Assembly: GCF_023101165.1 (NCBI RefSeq)
Contig: NZ_CP078076.1
Location: 1,116,001 to 1,180,000 of the forward strand
Reading direction: 5' to 3'
Source: Microbacterium sufflavum
GTDB lineage: Bacteria; Actinomycetota; Actinomycetes; Actinomycetales; Microbacteriaceae
DNA length: 64,000 nucleotides
The notes beneath the pieces were generated by a model that saw nothing but the letters and a program-made list of their open reading frames with translations, was not told the DNA's origin and did not search any database. Shown piece after piece: positions 8,434-18,235 of this stretch (the first letter of the stretch is position 1; each line of letters begins with the position of its first letter). A program made the position numbers and the translations under genes.

Positions 8434-11406
8434 ATGCTGATGCTCCTCGCCGTGTTCCTCCTCGGGTCGCTGCTGTTGCCCGTTCTGGTGCGCTGGCTGG
8501 GAGCACAGGCTTTCGCCGTCGCCGCGCTCGTCCCCGCCGCCGCGTTCGTGCACGCGCTGGTGCTCACGCCGCAGGTGCTCGACGGCCCTGTGCCGTTCGA
8601 GTCCGTGCCGTGGATCCCGCAGCTCGGGCTCTCGCTCTCCATGAACATGGACGTGCTCGGGTGGGTCCTCACCCTGATCGTGACCGGCGTCGGCGCGCTC
8701 GTGCTGCTCTACTGCCGCTGGTACTTCCACGACGACGCGGCCGGCATCGGCCAGTTCGCCGGGGTGCTGCTCGGCTTCGCCGGCGCGATGTACGGCCTCG
8801 TGCTCACCGACGACCTGGTGATGCTCGTGATGTTCTGGGAGGTGACGAGCATCCTCTCGTACCTCCTGATCGGGCACTACCGCCGCCGCGCCGCCAGCCG
8901 TCGAGCCGCGCTCCAGGCTCTGCTGGTGACGACCCTCGGCGGCCTGGTGATGTTCGTCGGCGTCGTGCTGCTCGTCGTGGACGCCGGCACGTCGAGCATC
9001 CGCGAGATCCTCGCGCTCGCCCCCACCGGGCCCCTGATCGACGCCGCCATCGTGATGCTGCTGATCGGCGCCATCAGCAAGTCGGCGCTGTTCCCGTTCC
9101 ACTTCTGGCTCCCCGGTGCGATGGCCGCCCCCACGCCGGTCAGCGCCTACCTGCACGCCGCCGCGATGGTGAAGGCCGGCATCTACCTCATCGCGCGCTT
9201 CGCCCCGATCTTCGCGCTGAGCGCCACCTGGCGACCGATCATCATCAGCCTCGGCATCCTCACCATGCTGCTCGGCGGGATCCAGGCGCTGCGCGAGACC
9301 GACCTCAAGCGCGTGCTCGCCTTCGGCACCGTCAGCCAGCTGGGGTTCTTCGCCGTCGTGGTCGGCTACGGCACGCAGGCCGCCGCCCTCGCCGGACTCG
9401 CGCTCGTGATCGGGCACGCCCTGTTCAAGTCGGCGCTGTTCCTGATCGTCGGCGTGATCGACCGGCAGCTCTCCACGCGTGACATCACCGAGCTCTCCGG
9501 GGTCGGACGGCAGGCGCCGGTCATGGCGACCGCGGCCTTCATCTCGGTCGCGTCGATGGCGGGCATCGCGCCCACCATCGGCTTCGTCGCCAAGGAGTCC
9601 ACGCTCACGGCGCTCCTGGATGACGCGCAGGGCGGCTCGATCTGGGGACTCGTGGCGCTGATCGGGGTCGTCCTCGGTTCCATGCTCACCGCGGCATATG
9701 GCGTGCGCTTCCTGTGGGGAGCGTTCTGGACCAAACGCGACGACCGCGGCGACCGGCTGCTCGACACCGCCTGGCCCGACCCGCCCGTCGGCTTCCTCTC
9801 CGCGCCGATCATCCTCGCCGGGGTCACCCTCGCGGCGGGCATCGGCGCCCCCGCGCTCGACATCGCCCTGCAGCCCTACGCGCTCACCGCGAACCCCGGC
9901 CTCGACCACGAGGGCGCCGCCGTCGAAGGCCCCGGTCACCTCGCGCTCTGGCACGGGTTCGAACCAGCGCTCGGGATCTCGATCCTCACGGTCCTGCTGG
10001 GGATCGGGCTGTTCCTGCTCACGCGACGCAGCGGCTGGGACCGTCGCCCGCGCCTGCTGCCCTTCACCGCCGCCGACGCCTACTACCTCGTGATGCGCGG
10101 CATCGACCGGCTGTCCGTGCTCAGCACCACCCTCACGCAGCGCGGCTCGCTGCCCGTCTACGTCGGCACGATCTTCGTGGTGTTCGTCGCGGCCGAGGTC
10201 ACCGCGCTCATCGCGAGCGACATCGACCGCTACCAGCTGTCGCTCTGGCACACCCCGGCACAGCTCGCGGTCGCGCCGATCATGGCCGTCGCGGGCGTGG
10301 TGGCGGTGCGCGCCAGGAAGCGGTACACCGGCGTCGTGCTCGCCTCGGTCACGGGTCTCGGCATGGTCGTGCTCTTCGCGACCAGCGGCGCACCCGACCT
10401 CGCGCTCACGCAGATCCTCGTCGAGACGGTCACCATGGTCACGTTCGCCCTGGTGCTGCGGCGGCTCCCCGCGCGGATGGGCGAGCACAACGCCTCGGTC
10501 AGCCGCATCCCCCGGGCGCTGCTCGGCTTCGGCGTCGGCCTCACCATGGCGTTCGTCGCGATCGTGGCCACCCAGTCGCGCGTCGCCGACCCGATCTCGG
10601 AGATCTTCCCGCAGATCGCCTACGAGATCGGCCACGGCAAGAACGTGGTGAACGTGGCCCTGGTCGACCTGCGCGGCTGGGACACGATGGGCGAGCTGTC
10701 GGTGCTCGTGCTCGCGGCGACCGGTGTCGCCTCCCTCGTCTTCGTGACCCACCGCGCCGATCTGCTCGCCGCCACCAAGACCCTGCCGCGCTCCGTGCGC
10801 AAGGCCGCCCGCAGCCGTCCGCTCGTCGAGACCACCGACGGCGTGCGCTTCCAGACGTCCGAGAACCGCAGCGCCCCGCGCGCCTGGCTGGTCGGCGGAC
10901 AGAAGATGAAGCCGGAGAACAGGTCGATCCTGCTCGAGGTCATCGTGCGCATCCTGTTCCACACCATCATCGTGGTGTCGATCTTCCTGCTGTTCGCGGG
11001 TCACAACCTGCCGGGCGGCGGCTTCGCCGGCGGACTCGTCGCGGGCATGGCGCTCGTGATGCGCTACATCGCCGGCGGCCGCTGGGAGCTCGGTGCCGCC
11101 GCACCCACCGACGCCGGACGCCTGCTCGGGGCGGGCCTCATCCTCGCGGTCGGCACGGCCGTGGTGCCGCTGTTCTTCGGGATGGCCCCGCTCACCAGCA
11201 CCTTCTGGGAGTGGGAGATCCCGGGCATCGGTCACATGGAGTTCGTCACCTCCACGATCTTCGACGTGGGTGTGTACCTCGTGGTGATCGGGCTCGTGCT
11301 CGACGTGCTGCGCAGCCTCGGCGCCGAGGTGGACCGGCAGTCCGCGCTCCGCCCCGGTCAGAGCACCGCGATCGACTTCACCTCGCGGACAGGGGGGAAC
11401 GGCTGA
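8434..11406 (+). CDS. mrpA: Na+/H+ antiporter subunit A with fused subunit B (MrpAB)
   Basis: A 990-residue membrane protein. Residues about 1-500 are the proton-conducting NuoL-like core, including LVMFWEVTSILSYLLIGHY and SKSALFPFHFWLPGAMAAPTPVSAYLHAAAM. A middle region contains a DUF4040-like stretch, and the last 150 residues (from RSILLEVIVRILFHTIIVVS, with FAGHNLPGGGFAGGLVAGMA) are an MrpB domain. Fusion of A and B explains why no separate mrpB gene follows. With C-G it forms a complex driving Na+ (or K+) export by proton uptake. Its stop overlaps the mrpC start (TGATG). Confidence 0.95.
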   Translation: MLMLLAVFLLGSLLLPVLVRWLGAQAFAVAALVPAAAFVHALVLTPQVLDGPVPFESVPWIPQLGLSLSMNMDVLGWVLTLIVTGVGALVLLYCRWYFHDDAAGIGQFAGVLLGFAGAMYGLVLTDDLVMLVMFWEVTSILSYLLIGHYRRRAASRRAALQALLVTTLGGLVMFVGVVLLVVDAGTSSIREILALAPTGPLIDAAIVMLLIGAISKSALFPFHFWLPGAMAAPTPVSAYLHAAAMVKAGIYLIARFAPIFALSATWRPIIISLGILTMLLGGIQALRETDLKRVLAFGTVSQLGFFAVVVGYGTQAAALAGLALVIGHALFKSALFLIVGVIDRQLSTRDITELSGVGRQAPVMATAAFISVASMAGIAPTIGFVAKESTLTALLDDAQGGSIWGLVALIGVVLGSMLTAAYGVRFLWGAFWTKRDDRGDRLLDTAWPDPPVGFLSAPIILAGVTLAAGIGAPALDIALQPYALTANPGLDHEGAAVEGPGHLALWHGFEPALGISILTVLLGIGLFLLTRRSGWDRRPRLLPFTAADAYYLVMRGIDRLSVLSTTLTQRGSLPVYVGTIFVVFVAAEVTALIASDIDRYQLSLWHTPAQLAVAPIMAVAGVVAVRARKRYTGVVLASVTGLGMVVLFATSGAPDLALTQILVETVTMVTFALVLRRLPARMGEHNASVSRIPRALLGFGVGLTMAFVAIVATQSRVADPISEIFPQIAYEIGHGKNVVNVALVDLRGWDTMGELSVLVLAATGVASLVFVTHRADLLAATKTLPRSVRKAARSRPLVETTDGVRFQTSENRSAPRAWLVGGQKMKPENRSILLEVIVRILFHTIIVVSIFLLFAGHNLPGGGFAGGLVAGMALVMRYIAGGRWELGAAAPTDAGRLLGAGLILAVGTAVVPLFFGMAPLTSTFWEWEIPGIGHMEFVTSTIFDVGVYLVVIGLVLDVLRSLGAEVDRQSALRPGQSTAIDFTSRTGGNG

Positions 11407-11987
11407 TGGACGTCTCCCTGGCCCTCATCGCGATCATGGCCGTGCTCTTCGCGTGCGGCGTCTACGCGATGCTCGAGCGCAGCCTGACCCGGGTGCTGAT
11501 CGGCTTCCTGCTGCTCGGCAACGCCACGAACCTGCTGCTGCTGATCGTGATGGGCGTGCCGGGCAACGCCCCCTTCTTCGGCACGAACGGCGACCTCAGC
11601 GATCCGCTCCCGCAGGCTCTGACCCTCACCGCCATCGTGATCACCTTCGCGGTGTCGGCGTTCCTGCTCGCCCTCATCTACCGCTCCTGGCAGCTCGGCC
11701 AGGCCGACACGGTCGAGGACGACGAGGCCGACATCGCCCTGCGCGAGCGCACCGACGCCGACGAAGACCTCATGGACGACGAGTCGGAGACCGACGACGA
11801 CGAGGCGACCACCGACTTCGTCGGCGTGCAGACCGCGCCCATCACGGTGCTGCACATGCGGGACCACCCCGACATCCACGACGACGCCCCCTACGACTCG
11901 CCGTACAGCGCGCAGCGGGAGGACGAACCCGAACCCGAGGCCGACGAGGATCCAGACCACACGACAGACGGGGAGGGCAGGTCATGA
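11406..11987 (+). CDS. mrpC: Na+/H+ antiporter subunit C (MrpC) with acidic tail
   Basis: Residues 1-105 are a NuoK-like three-helix subunit (YAMLERSLTRVLIGFLLLGNATNLLLL). The protein then continues for about 85 very acidic residues (runs such as VEDDEADIALRER and ESETDDDEATTDF), giving 193 residues where MrpC alone usually needs about 110-130. The tail is predicted cytoplasmic and disordered; a role in cation attraction or assembly is possible but unproven. ATG 11406 overlaps the mrpA stop, and the end overlaps mrpD by ATGA. Confidence 0.93.
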   Translation: MDVSLALIAIMAVLFACGVYAMLERSLTRVLIGFLLLGNATNLLLLIVMGVPGNAPFFGTNGDLSDPLPQALTLTAIVITFAVSAFLLALIYRSWQLGQADTVEDDEADIALRERTDADEDLMDDESETDDDEATTDFVGVQTAPITVLHMRDHPDIHDDAPYDSPYSAQREDEPEPEADEDPDHTTDGEGRS

Positions 11988-13537
11988 CCACGCTCGTCCC
12001 GCTCCTGGTCGCCCTGCCGCTGCTGGGCGCCGCGGTCACCCTCGTGTTCGGGCGCAATGCCCGTCTCCAGGTGCTCGTCACGGTCGCCACCCTCGCGATC
12101 GTCTCGGTCATCGCCGCGGTGCTGCTGGTCGTGGTCGATGCGGGATCCCCGCTCGCGGTCTCGGTCGGCGGGTGGCCGGTGCCGTTCGGCATCGTGCTCT
12201 ACGTCGACCGGCTCGCCGCGCTGCTCGTGCTCGTGTCGAGCGTCGTGCTGCTCGCGGTCCTCCTCTTCTCGATCGGTCAGGGCGTCGCCGACGGCGCGGA
12301 CGAGACCCCGATCTCGATCTTCAACCCCTCCTACCTGATCCTCGCGGCGGGCATCTTCAACGCCTTCATCGCGGGCGATCTGTTCAACCTCTACGTCGGC
12401 TTCGAGATCCTGCTCGTCGCGTCGTACGTGCTGATCACGCTGGGCAGCACCGAGTCGCGCATCCGCACGGGTGCGGTGTACATCGTGGTCTCGCTCGTGT
12501 CGTCGATCCTGTTCCTCGCCTCGATCGCGATGATCTACGGCGCCCTCGGCACCGTGAACATGGCGCAGATCGCCGAGCGCATGTCGGAGCTGCCGCAGGA
12601 CACGCAGCTCGTGCTGCACCTGATGCTCGTGGTCGCCTTCGGCATCAAGGCCGCCATCTTCCCCGTCTCCTTCTGGCTGCCCGACTCCTACCCGACCGCC
12701 CCGGCCCCGGTCACGGCGGTGTTCGCCGGACTGCTGACGAAGGTCGGCGTGTACGCGCTGATCCGCACCGAGACGCAGCTCTTCGCCTCCAACAGCATCG
12801 ACACGCTGCTGCTCATCATCGCGCTGGCGACCATGGTCGTCGGGGTGCTGGGTGCCGTGGCGCAGGCCGAGCTGAAACGGATCCTGTCGTTCACGCTCGT
12901 GAGCCACGTGGGCTACATGATCTTCGGCCTGGCGATCGCGACGCCTGCGGCGATCGGCGCCACGGTGTACTACATCGTGCACCACATCGTGGTGCAGACC
13001 ACCCTCTTCCTCGCCGTGGGACTCATCGAGCGTCGGGCGGGAAGCACCTCGATCCTGCGGGTGAAGGGGCTGCTCAAGATCGCGCCCGTGATCGCGGTGC
13101 TGTACTTCATCCCCGCGATCAACCTCGGCGGTCTGCCCCCGTTCTCCGGGTTCATCGGCAAGTTCGCGCTGTTCGAGGCCGCCGCCTCCGTGGGAACGCC
13201 CCTGATGATCGTGCTGATCTTCGGCGGCATCATCACCTCGCTGCTCACGCTGTACGCGCTCATGCGAGCGTGGAACCTGGCGTTCTGGCGCGAGGAGGAG
13301 GACTCCACCGAGACCGAGGGACGCATCTCCTACCTGACGGGCGCACCCGCGGCCGACGAGCAGCAGGAGACCAGGCGCATCCCGAAGATCATGACGGTCG
13401 CCACCGCGGGCATGGTCACCGTCACGGTGGCCCTGACGATCTTCGCCGGTCCGCTGTACGCTCTGTGCGATCGCATCGGGGCTGGCCTGCTGCAGCCGGT
13501 CAACCTCGTCCAACTGGAAGACGAGGTGGAGGGATGA
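11984..13537 (+). CDS. mrpD: Na+/H+ antiporter subunit D (MrpD)
   Basis: A 517-residue NuoM/N-like subunit with about fourteen helices. Family segments include AGDLFNLYVGFEILLVASYV, IKAAIFPVSFWLPDSYPTAP (broken-helix lysine region) and LGGLPPFSGFIGKFALFEAA. It is the second proton/cation channel of the Mrp complex. The 4-bp ATGA overlaps on both sides indicate tight translational coupling within the operon. Confidence 0.95.
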   Translation: MTTLVPLLVALPLLGAAVTLVFGRNARLQVLVTVATLAIVSVIAAVLLVVVDAGSPLAVSVGGWPVPFGIVLYVDRLAALLVLVSSVVLLAVLLFSIGQGVADGADETPISIFNPSYLILAAGIFNAFIAGDLFNLYVGFEILLVASYVLITLGSTESRIRTGAVYIVVSLVSSILFLASIAMIYGALGTVNMAQIAERMSELPQDTQLVLHLMLVVAFGIKAAIFPVSFWLPDSYPTAPAPVTAVFAGLLTKVGVYALIRTETQLFASNSIDTLLLIIALATMVVGVLGAVAQAELKRILSFTLVSHVGYMIFGLAIATPAAIGATVYYIVHHIVVQTTLFLAVGLIERRAGSTSILRVKGLLKIAPVIAVLYFIPAINLGGLPPFSGFIGKFALFEAAASVGTPLMIVLIFGGIITSLLTLYALMRAWNLAFWREEEDSTETEGRISYLTGAPAADEQQETRRIPKIMTVATAGMVTVTVALTIFAGPLYALCDRIGAGLLQPVNLVQLEDEVEG

Positions 13538-14127
13538 GGCCGGAGACGCGGCGCCTGTGGCGCGACATCGGCATGCAGCTGCCGTTCCTCGCCTGGCTGA
13601 TCGTGCTGTGGATGCTGCTGTGGGCGCAGTTCACCGTGCTCGCGTTCCTGACCGGGCTCGTGGTCGCGATCTTCGTGACGCGCGTGTTCCGGCTGCCGAC
13701 GGTCGAGCTGTCCGGCCGCGTGAACCTCTGGTACGCCGCGCTGTTCATCGTGCAGTTCCTCTGGGCAGTGCTGCGCGGCGCCCTGTCGGTCACGGTGCAG
13801 GTGTTCGACTTCCGCCGGCAGCCGGGCACCGCGATCGTCGCCGTGCCCCTGCGGTACGCGGACGACCTCGTCATGACGCACGTCGCGGTGGTGTCGTCGC
13901 TGATCCCCGGTTCGCTCGTGGTGGAGGCCGACCGTGACCGGCGCATCCTCTACCTGCACGTGATCGGCGTGCGCAGCAAGGAAGACGTCGAGGAGCAGCG
14001 GCAGGGGGTGCTCGGCTGGGAGAAGCGGGTCGTGCGCGCGCTGGGCGACCCGTCGCAGTACCGCCGCCTCAAGGCCGACGAGCGCGCGGGTCGCATCGAT
14101 CCGGCCAGGGTGGGGGGTGCCCGATGA
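13534..14127 (+). CDS. mrpE: Na+/H+ antiporter subunit E (MrpE)
   Basis: A 197-residue MrpE/MnhE protein: two or three N-terminal helices (LPFLAWLIVLWMLLWAQFTV, FLTGLVVAIFVTRVFRLP) followed by a cytoplasmic domain containing LRYADDLVMTHVAVVSSLIPG, typical of the family (TLTPGT-like region). The C-terminus is extended and charged. It is needed for assembly and transport by the Mrp complex and overlaps mrpD and mrpF by 4 bp each. Confidence 0.93.
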   Translation: MRPETRRLWRDIGMQLPFLAWLIVLWMLLWAQFTVLAFLTGLVVAIFVTRVFRLPTVELSGRVNLWYAALFIVQFLWAVLRGALSVTVQVFDFRRQPGTAIVAVPLRYADDLVMTHVAVVSSLIPGSLVVEADRDRRILYLHVIGVRSKEDVEEQRQGVLGWEKRVVRALGDPSQYRRLKADERAGRIDPARVGGAR

Positions 14128-14393
14128 ACGTGCTGCTCCTGGTGATCATGGCGGTGTTCGGTGTCGCCGCGATCCTCGCCGTCATCCGCATCGTGCGTGG
14201 ACCGTCGATCCTCGACCGCGCGGTCGCCGCCGACGTGCTGCTCACCGAGGTCATGTGCGTGCTGGGCGCGGAGATGGCGATCAACGGCCACACCCGCAAC
14301 ATCCCGGTGCTGCTGATCATCGCCGCCGTCGGCGTGTTCGGGTCGATCGCGGTCGCCCGGTTCGTCGCGAGAAGGGACAACACGACGCCATGA
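14124..14393 (+). CDS. mrpF: Na+/H+ antiporter subunit F (MrpF)
   Basis: An 89-residue three-helix protein. IRIVRGPSILDRAVAADVL is the family signature, with the Asp in LDR conserved near the cation path of MrpF. Overlaps mrpE and mrpG by ATGA. Confidence 0.95.
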   Translation: MNVLLLVIMAVFGVAAILAVIRIVRGPSILDRAVAADVLLTEVMCVLGAEMAINGHTRNIPVLLIIAAVGVFGSIAVARFVARRDNTTP

Positions 14394-14779
14394 ACGTGTT
14401 CGGCCTGATGATCCCCGACGCCGTGATCGACGTCGCGGTGCTGGTGCTGATCCTGATCGGTGCGCTGCTGTGCCTCTCCGCCGCGGTGGGGCTGCTGCAC
14501 TTCCGCGACGTGCCGACACGGTTGCACGCCGCGACCAAGCCGCAGGTGCTCGGGCTGCTGGTGATCTGCGTGGCGATCGCGCTGTCGCAGCGGTCGATCG
14601 GCGGCGTGCTGTTCGGCCTGGTGCTGGTCGCCCCGGTGGTGCTGATGCAGTTCGCCACGGCGCCCCTGTCCGCGCACATGGTCGGACGGCAGGCGTATCG
14701 CAACGGCACGATCGAGCAGCGCGGGCTCGTGGTGGACGAGCTCGCCGAGTCCAAGCAGACGCCGCCCGCCGCGGGCTGA
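14390..14779 (+). CDS. mrpG: Na+/H+ antiporter subunit G (MrpG)
   Basis: A 129-residue protein with three helices. GLLHFRDVPTRLHAATKPQV is the MrpG/MnhG signature. It closes the operon; the next gene is convergent and starts its stop codon 13 bp later. No clear terminator fits in that gap. Confidence 0.94.
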   Translation: MNVFGLMIPDAVIDVAVLVLILIGALLCLSAAVGLLHFRDVPTRLHAATKPQVLGLLVICVAIALSQRSIGGVLFGLVLVAPVVLMQFATAPLSAHMVGRQAYRNGTIEQRGLVVDELAESKQTPPAAG

Positions 14780-14792
14780 CCTCGCCCGCGCG

Positions 14793-15554
14793 TCAGGTGC
14801 GGTCGGCGAACGCCTCGATCAGGCGTGCGGCGGGTTCGGAGTCGCTGATGAGGGTGCCGTGCCCGTGGTCGGGGATCACGGAGAGCTCCGCGCCGGGGAT
14901 GGCGTCGAGGATGACCTGACACCAGCTCATCGGGGCCAGCGGGTCGTCTTCCCCGCGCAGCACGAGCACGGGGCAGTGGATGCGGCGGAAGGCCTTCTCG
15001 GGCTGATGCACGATGGTCGCCCGCATCTTGCGGATCAGGTGCGGACCGCCGCGGAGGTACTCGCGCGCGCCGCGCCAGATGACGAGCGGCCGCTCGCCCA
15101 CGAGGTCCTGCAGCAGGTAGCGCGCCTGGGCCCCGATGTTGCGCGCGGCCTTGTCGACCGTCGGTCCCGCGAGCACCACCCCCGCCACGAGCTCGGGGTG
15201 CCGGGCGGCGAGCTCGGCCGCGATCTGGCTGCCCATCGAGTGCCCGATCACCACCACGGGTTCCGCGTCGACGTGGCGCAGATACGCGGCGACCAGGTCG
15301 GCGTGGCGCTGCATGGTGAGGGTGCGCGTGGGCTCGGGCGCTTCGCCGAACCCGGGGAGGTCGAGCGCGATCACGCGTCCGTTCAGGCGCTGGGTGAGGT
15401 CGAGGTACACGCTGCGGCCCATGCCGATGCCGTGCAGCAGCAGGTAGGTGTGCGGCCCCTCGCCGAAGCTCTCCGCGATGAGGGTCGCGCCGCCGTGCTC
15501 GAACTCCAGCAGCGTCGCGGTCGTCCCCTTCGGGGCGAGATAACTGGAGGGCAC
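14793..15554 (-). CDS. Alpha/beta-fold hydrolase
   Basis: A 253-residue single-domain alpha/beta hydrolase. The oxyanion region is LLLHGIGMG, the nucleophile elbow is GHSMGSQ (Ser106), the acid lies in LRGEDDPLAPM and the His in PDHGHGTLI, so the triad looks complete. Substrate is unknown; esterase, lactonase and C-C hydrolase members look alike at this level. It lies 35 bp downstream of the penicillin-acylase gene on the same strand and may be co-transcribed with it. Confidence 0.88.
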   Translation of the reverse strand: MPSSYLAPKGTTATLLEFEHGGATLIAESFGEGPHTYLLLHGIGMGRSVYLDLTQRLNGRVIALDLPGFGEAPEPTRTLTMQRHADLVAAYLRHVDAEPVVVIGHSMGSQIAAELAARHPELVAGVVLAGPTVDKAARNIGAQARYLLQDLVGERPLVIWRGAREYLRGGPHLIRKMRATIVHQPEKAFRRIHCPVLVLRGEDDPLAPMSWCQVILDAIPGAELSVIPDHGHGTLISDSEPAARLIEAFADRT

Positions 15555-15589
15555 CGGTCCACGCTAGCCGAGGAACCTCTGCGGGTCTC

Positions 15590-18235
15590 TCAGCCGGCGG
15601 GGGCCAGGATCAGGGTGTCGCGCGCGGACCGGTCGACCGCGCCCGGTGTGAACGCCCAGGGGCGCTGTACGCCCGAGGCCCAGTCCTCCGTCTGGTCGAC
15701 GTAGTGCTCGTGGTAGGCGTGACCGGAGGCGCCCGTCAGGTGGATCCACGTGGAGGCGTCGAGGTCGTCGAGGTCGACCACCATCCGCATGGAGGGCACG
15801 GTCGTGGTGGCGTACGACTCGCCGATGGTCCATCCGGTCGCGTCGACCACCGATGCCCCGCCGCCGACCGGGTAGGGTCCGCGGTTGAACAGTGCCTCGA
15901 TCGGGGCGATGCCGGACGAGCCGAACGTGCCGCTGCGGAGCGTGATGGCGTGCAGGTCGCCCCAGTTCCAGCGCGTCGTGTCGGTGCCCTGCAGCGCGGC
16001 GAGCTCGTCGTACGCCTCCTCGGCCGACCGGGCCAGCATCTGGGGCATGCCGTCGACGTCGATGCGGTCGTTGCGCCACAGCGGGTCGGACGGGTCTTCG
16101 AGCAGGTCGCCGACCACGGTGAACAGCCGTCCCTGGCCGTCGGTGGGCAGGGGCACGGCGCGCTCGGCGAAGAGGTTCTGCACGAGGCGCGACCACAGCA
16201 CGTTCGCGTACGCGGCGGCCGCGGAGGTCTTGTCGTTCTGCGCGTCCCACGTGCGGAGCAGCTCGACGGCCGTCCGCGGTCCGGTACCGTCGACCTCGAC
16301 GTCGCCCATGGCGCTGACCAGCTGCTTGCCGATCCACATCTCGCCGTCCATCTGGATGTCGCGCAGGTCCTGCGCGGTCAGCGGCGCGGCGGCCGCGCGG
16401 CGCTCGATCAGGTGGGCGATGCGGGCAGCGCGGTACCCCTGGTCCCAGTCGCGCGACAGGAAGTACTCGTAGTCGTCGGTGACGATCGCGTTGTTCGCGG
16501 TCACGATGTAGCCGGACGCGGGGTTGTACGCCACGGGCAGCTCCTCGAACGGGATGTAGCCGGTCCAGTCGTAGCCGCTGTCCCACCCGGGCTGCGGCAT
16601 CCCCCCGTCGCCGGCCCCGCGGATGGGGAGCCGCCCCGGCGTCTGGTAGCCGATGTTGCCGTCGACGTCGGCGTAGATGAGGTTCTGCGCCGGAACGTCG
16701 AACAGGGCGGCGGCGGCGCGGAAGTCGTCGAAGTCCTGCGCGGTGGAGAGGGCGAAGATCGCGGTCGCGGTGGTGCCGGGGTCGAGGGCCGTCCAGCGCA
16801 GGCTCACGGCGTATTCGGCGGCGTCGCTTCCCGGTGGGGCAAGGGCGGTGCCCTCGGCCCGGAGCGCGGGGTCCGGCGCGTCGGCGATCGCGGTGAAGTC
16901 GTCGGTGAGGCCGGAGATGATGGGGCCGTGCACGGTGGAGCGGATCGTGAGCTCGATGTCGTCGCCGCCCGCGACCGCGATGGTCTCGGTGGTCTCCTCG
17001 AGCGGCACGAGCGCGCCGTCGCGCCAGTACGCGTCGCCCTCGATGCGCTCGACGTACAGGTCGGTCACGTCGGTGGTGAGGTTGGTGAAGCCCCATGCGA
17101 CGCGCTGGTTGTGGCCGATCACGATGCCCGGGAGACCGGAGAACGAGAAGCCCCCCACGTCGAACGGGCAGTCGGCGTCGACCGTCGAGCACTTCAGCTG
17201 CACCTGGTACCAGACCGAGGGCAGGGAGGCGCCGAGGTGCGGGTCGTTCGCCAGCAGCGGCATGCCCGACGCGGTCAGCTCTCCCGAGACGACCCAGGAG
17301 TTGGAGCCGATGCCCTCGCCGGCGTCTCCGACCAGGACGCTCGCGGCTTCGATCACGTTCGCCGTCTCCTGCCACTCGATCGTGGTGACGGCCTGCTGCA
17401 CCTCGCCGTCCTTCGGCGGCAGGGTGAACGCGGCGGCGTCTGCGGTGGTGTCGAGCGGCTCCACCGTGGAGATCTGCGGCACGATCACCGGGTTCCGGTC
17501 GAACGGGTAGGAGGGGTACAGCTTCGCGAGCAGGGCGTGCGTGTCCTCCGGGTCGCCGCCGTCGGCGAGGGCGCCCGCGAGCAGCGCGCGCTCCGTCTCG
17601 TCCTCGACGTTGGTGCGGAGGTCCCAGGCCATGGCCTTGAGCCACGCGACGGAGTCGGCCGGCTCCCACGGCTCCGGTTCGTAGTCGGGGTTCTGCAGGC
17701 CCAGCACCGCGTACTCGAGCGACAGCTCCGCTCCGGACCGGGACGACAGGTAGGCGTTCACACCGTCGGCGTACGCCTCGTAGTAGCCGCGGGTCGTGTC
17801 GTCCATCGCCTCGACCTCGGCCTCGGCGACCTTGCGCCACCCGAGCGTGCGCAGGAACGCATCGGTGCCGGCCTGGGACGCGCCGAACAGCTCGGCCACG
17901 CGGCCCGACGTCACGTGCCGACGGAAGTCCATCTCGAAGAAGCGGTCCTGCGCGTGCACGAACCCCTGCGCGAAGAACAGGTCTTCCGAGGAGTCGGCGG
18001 TGATGGTCGGGATCCCGCTCGCGTCGCGCTGCACGGTCACCTCGGCGGCGAGGCCGTCCAGCCGCAGGGTGCCCGAGGTCTGCGGGAACGAGCGCTGGAT
18101 GGTCCATGTCACGAAGAACGCCGCGGCCACCGCGATCACCACGATCGCGGCGACGACGAGGAACGCGATGCGCCCGATGCGGACACCGAGCGACGGGCGG
18201 GAGGGTGCGGGTGACACCGGCGAAACGGTCATCAT
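15590..18235 (-). CDS. Penicillin-acylase-family Ntn hydrolase, membrane-anchored
   Basis: About 881 residues. An N-terminal helix (about 22-45) acts as a signal anchor, then the alpha-chain region with GIPTITADSSEDLFFAQGFV and AQDRFFEMD typical of the S45 family. The spacer ends at GEGIGSNSWVVSG, where Ser311 would be the N-terminal nucleophile of the beta chain after autocleavage. Later NDPHLGASLPSVWY and GIVIGHNQRVAWGFTN are also family segments. It cleaves amide bonds outside the membrane; penicillin, acyl-homoserine lactone or other N-acyl compounds are possible substrates. ATG 18235 is chosen (weak AAAGAG upstream); a GTG at 18277 would add 14 residues. Confidence 0.9.
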   Translation of the reverse strand: MMTVSPVSPAPSRPSLGVRIGRIAFLVVAAIVVIAVAAAFFVTWTIQRSFPQTSGTLRLDGLAAEVTVQRDASGIPTITADSSEDLFFAQGFVHAQDRFFEMDFRRHVTSGRVAELFGASQAGTDAFLRTLGWRKVAEAEVEAMDDTTRGYYEAYADGVNAYLSSRSGAELSLEYAVLGLQNPDYEPEPWEPADSVAWLKAMAWDLRTNVEDETERALLAGALADGGDPEDTHALLAKLYPSYPFDRNPVIVPQISTVEPLDTTADAAAFTLPPKDGEVQQAVTTIEWQETANVIEAASVLVGDAGEGIGSNSWVVSGELTASGMPLLANDPHLGASLPSVWYQVQLKCSTVDADCPFDVGGFSFSGLPGIVIGHNQRVAWGFTNLTTDVTDLYVERIEGDAYWRDGALVPLEETTETIAVAGGDDIELTIRSTVHGPIISGLTDDFTAIADAPDPALRAEGTALAPPGSDAAEYAVSLRWTALDPGTTATAIFALSTAQDFDDFRAAAALFDVPAQNLIYADVDGNIGYQTPGRLPIRGAGDGGMPQPGWDSGYDWTGYIPFEELPVAYNPASGYIVTANNAIVTDDYEYFLSRDWDQGYRAARIAHLIERRAAAAPLTAQDLRDIQMDGEMWIGKQLVSAMGDVEVDGTGPRTAVELLRTWDAQNDKTSAAAAYANVLWSRLVQNLFAERAVPLPTDGQGRLFTVVGDLLEDPSDPLWRNDRIDVDGMPQMLARSAEEAYDELAALQGTDTTRWNWGDLHAITLRSGTFGSSGIAPIEALFNRGPYPVGGGASVVDATGWTIGESYATTTVPSMRMVVDLDDLDASTWIHLTGASGHAYHEHYVDQTEDWASGVQRPWAFTPGAVDRSARDTLILAPAG

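Noticed and set aside
8203..11235. A 1010-codon open frame on the reverse strand across mrpA
   Set aside because: It is a mirror of the real gene caused by high GC: low-complexity Arg/Gly/His/Asp/Glu composition, no family pattern, and it lies antisense to a clear MrpA protein.
15590..18235. A beta-lactam or quorum-quenching island with the neighbouring hydrolase
   Set aside because: The family motifs do not define the substrate, and no regulator or resistance gene accompanies the pair.
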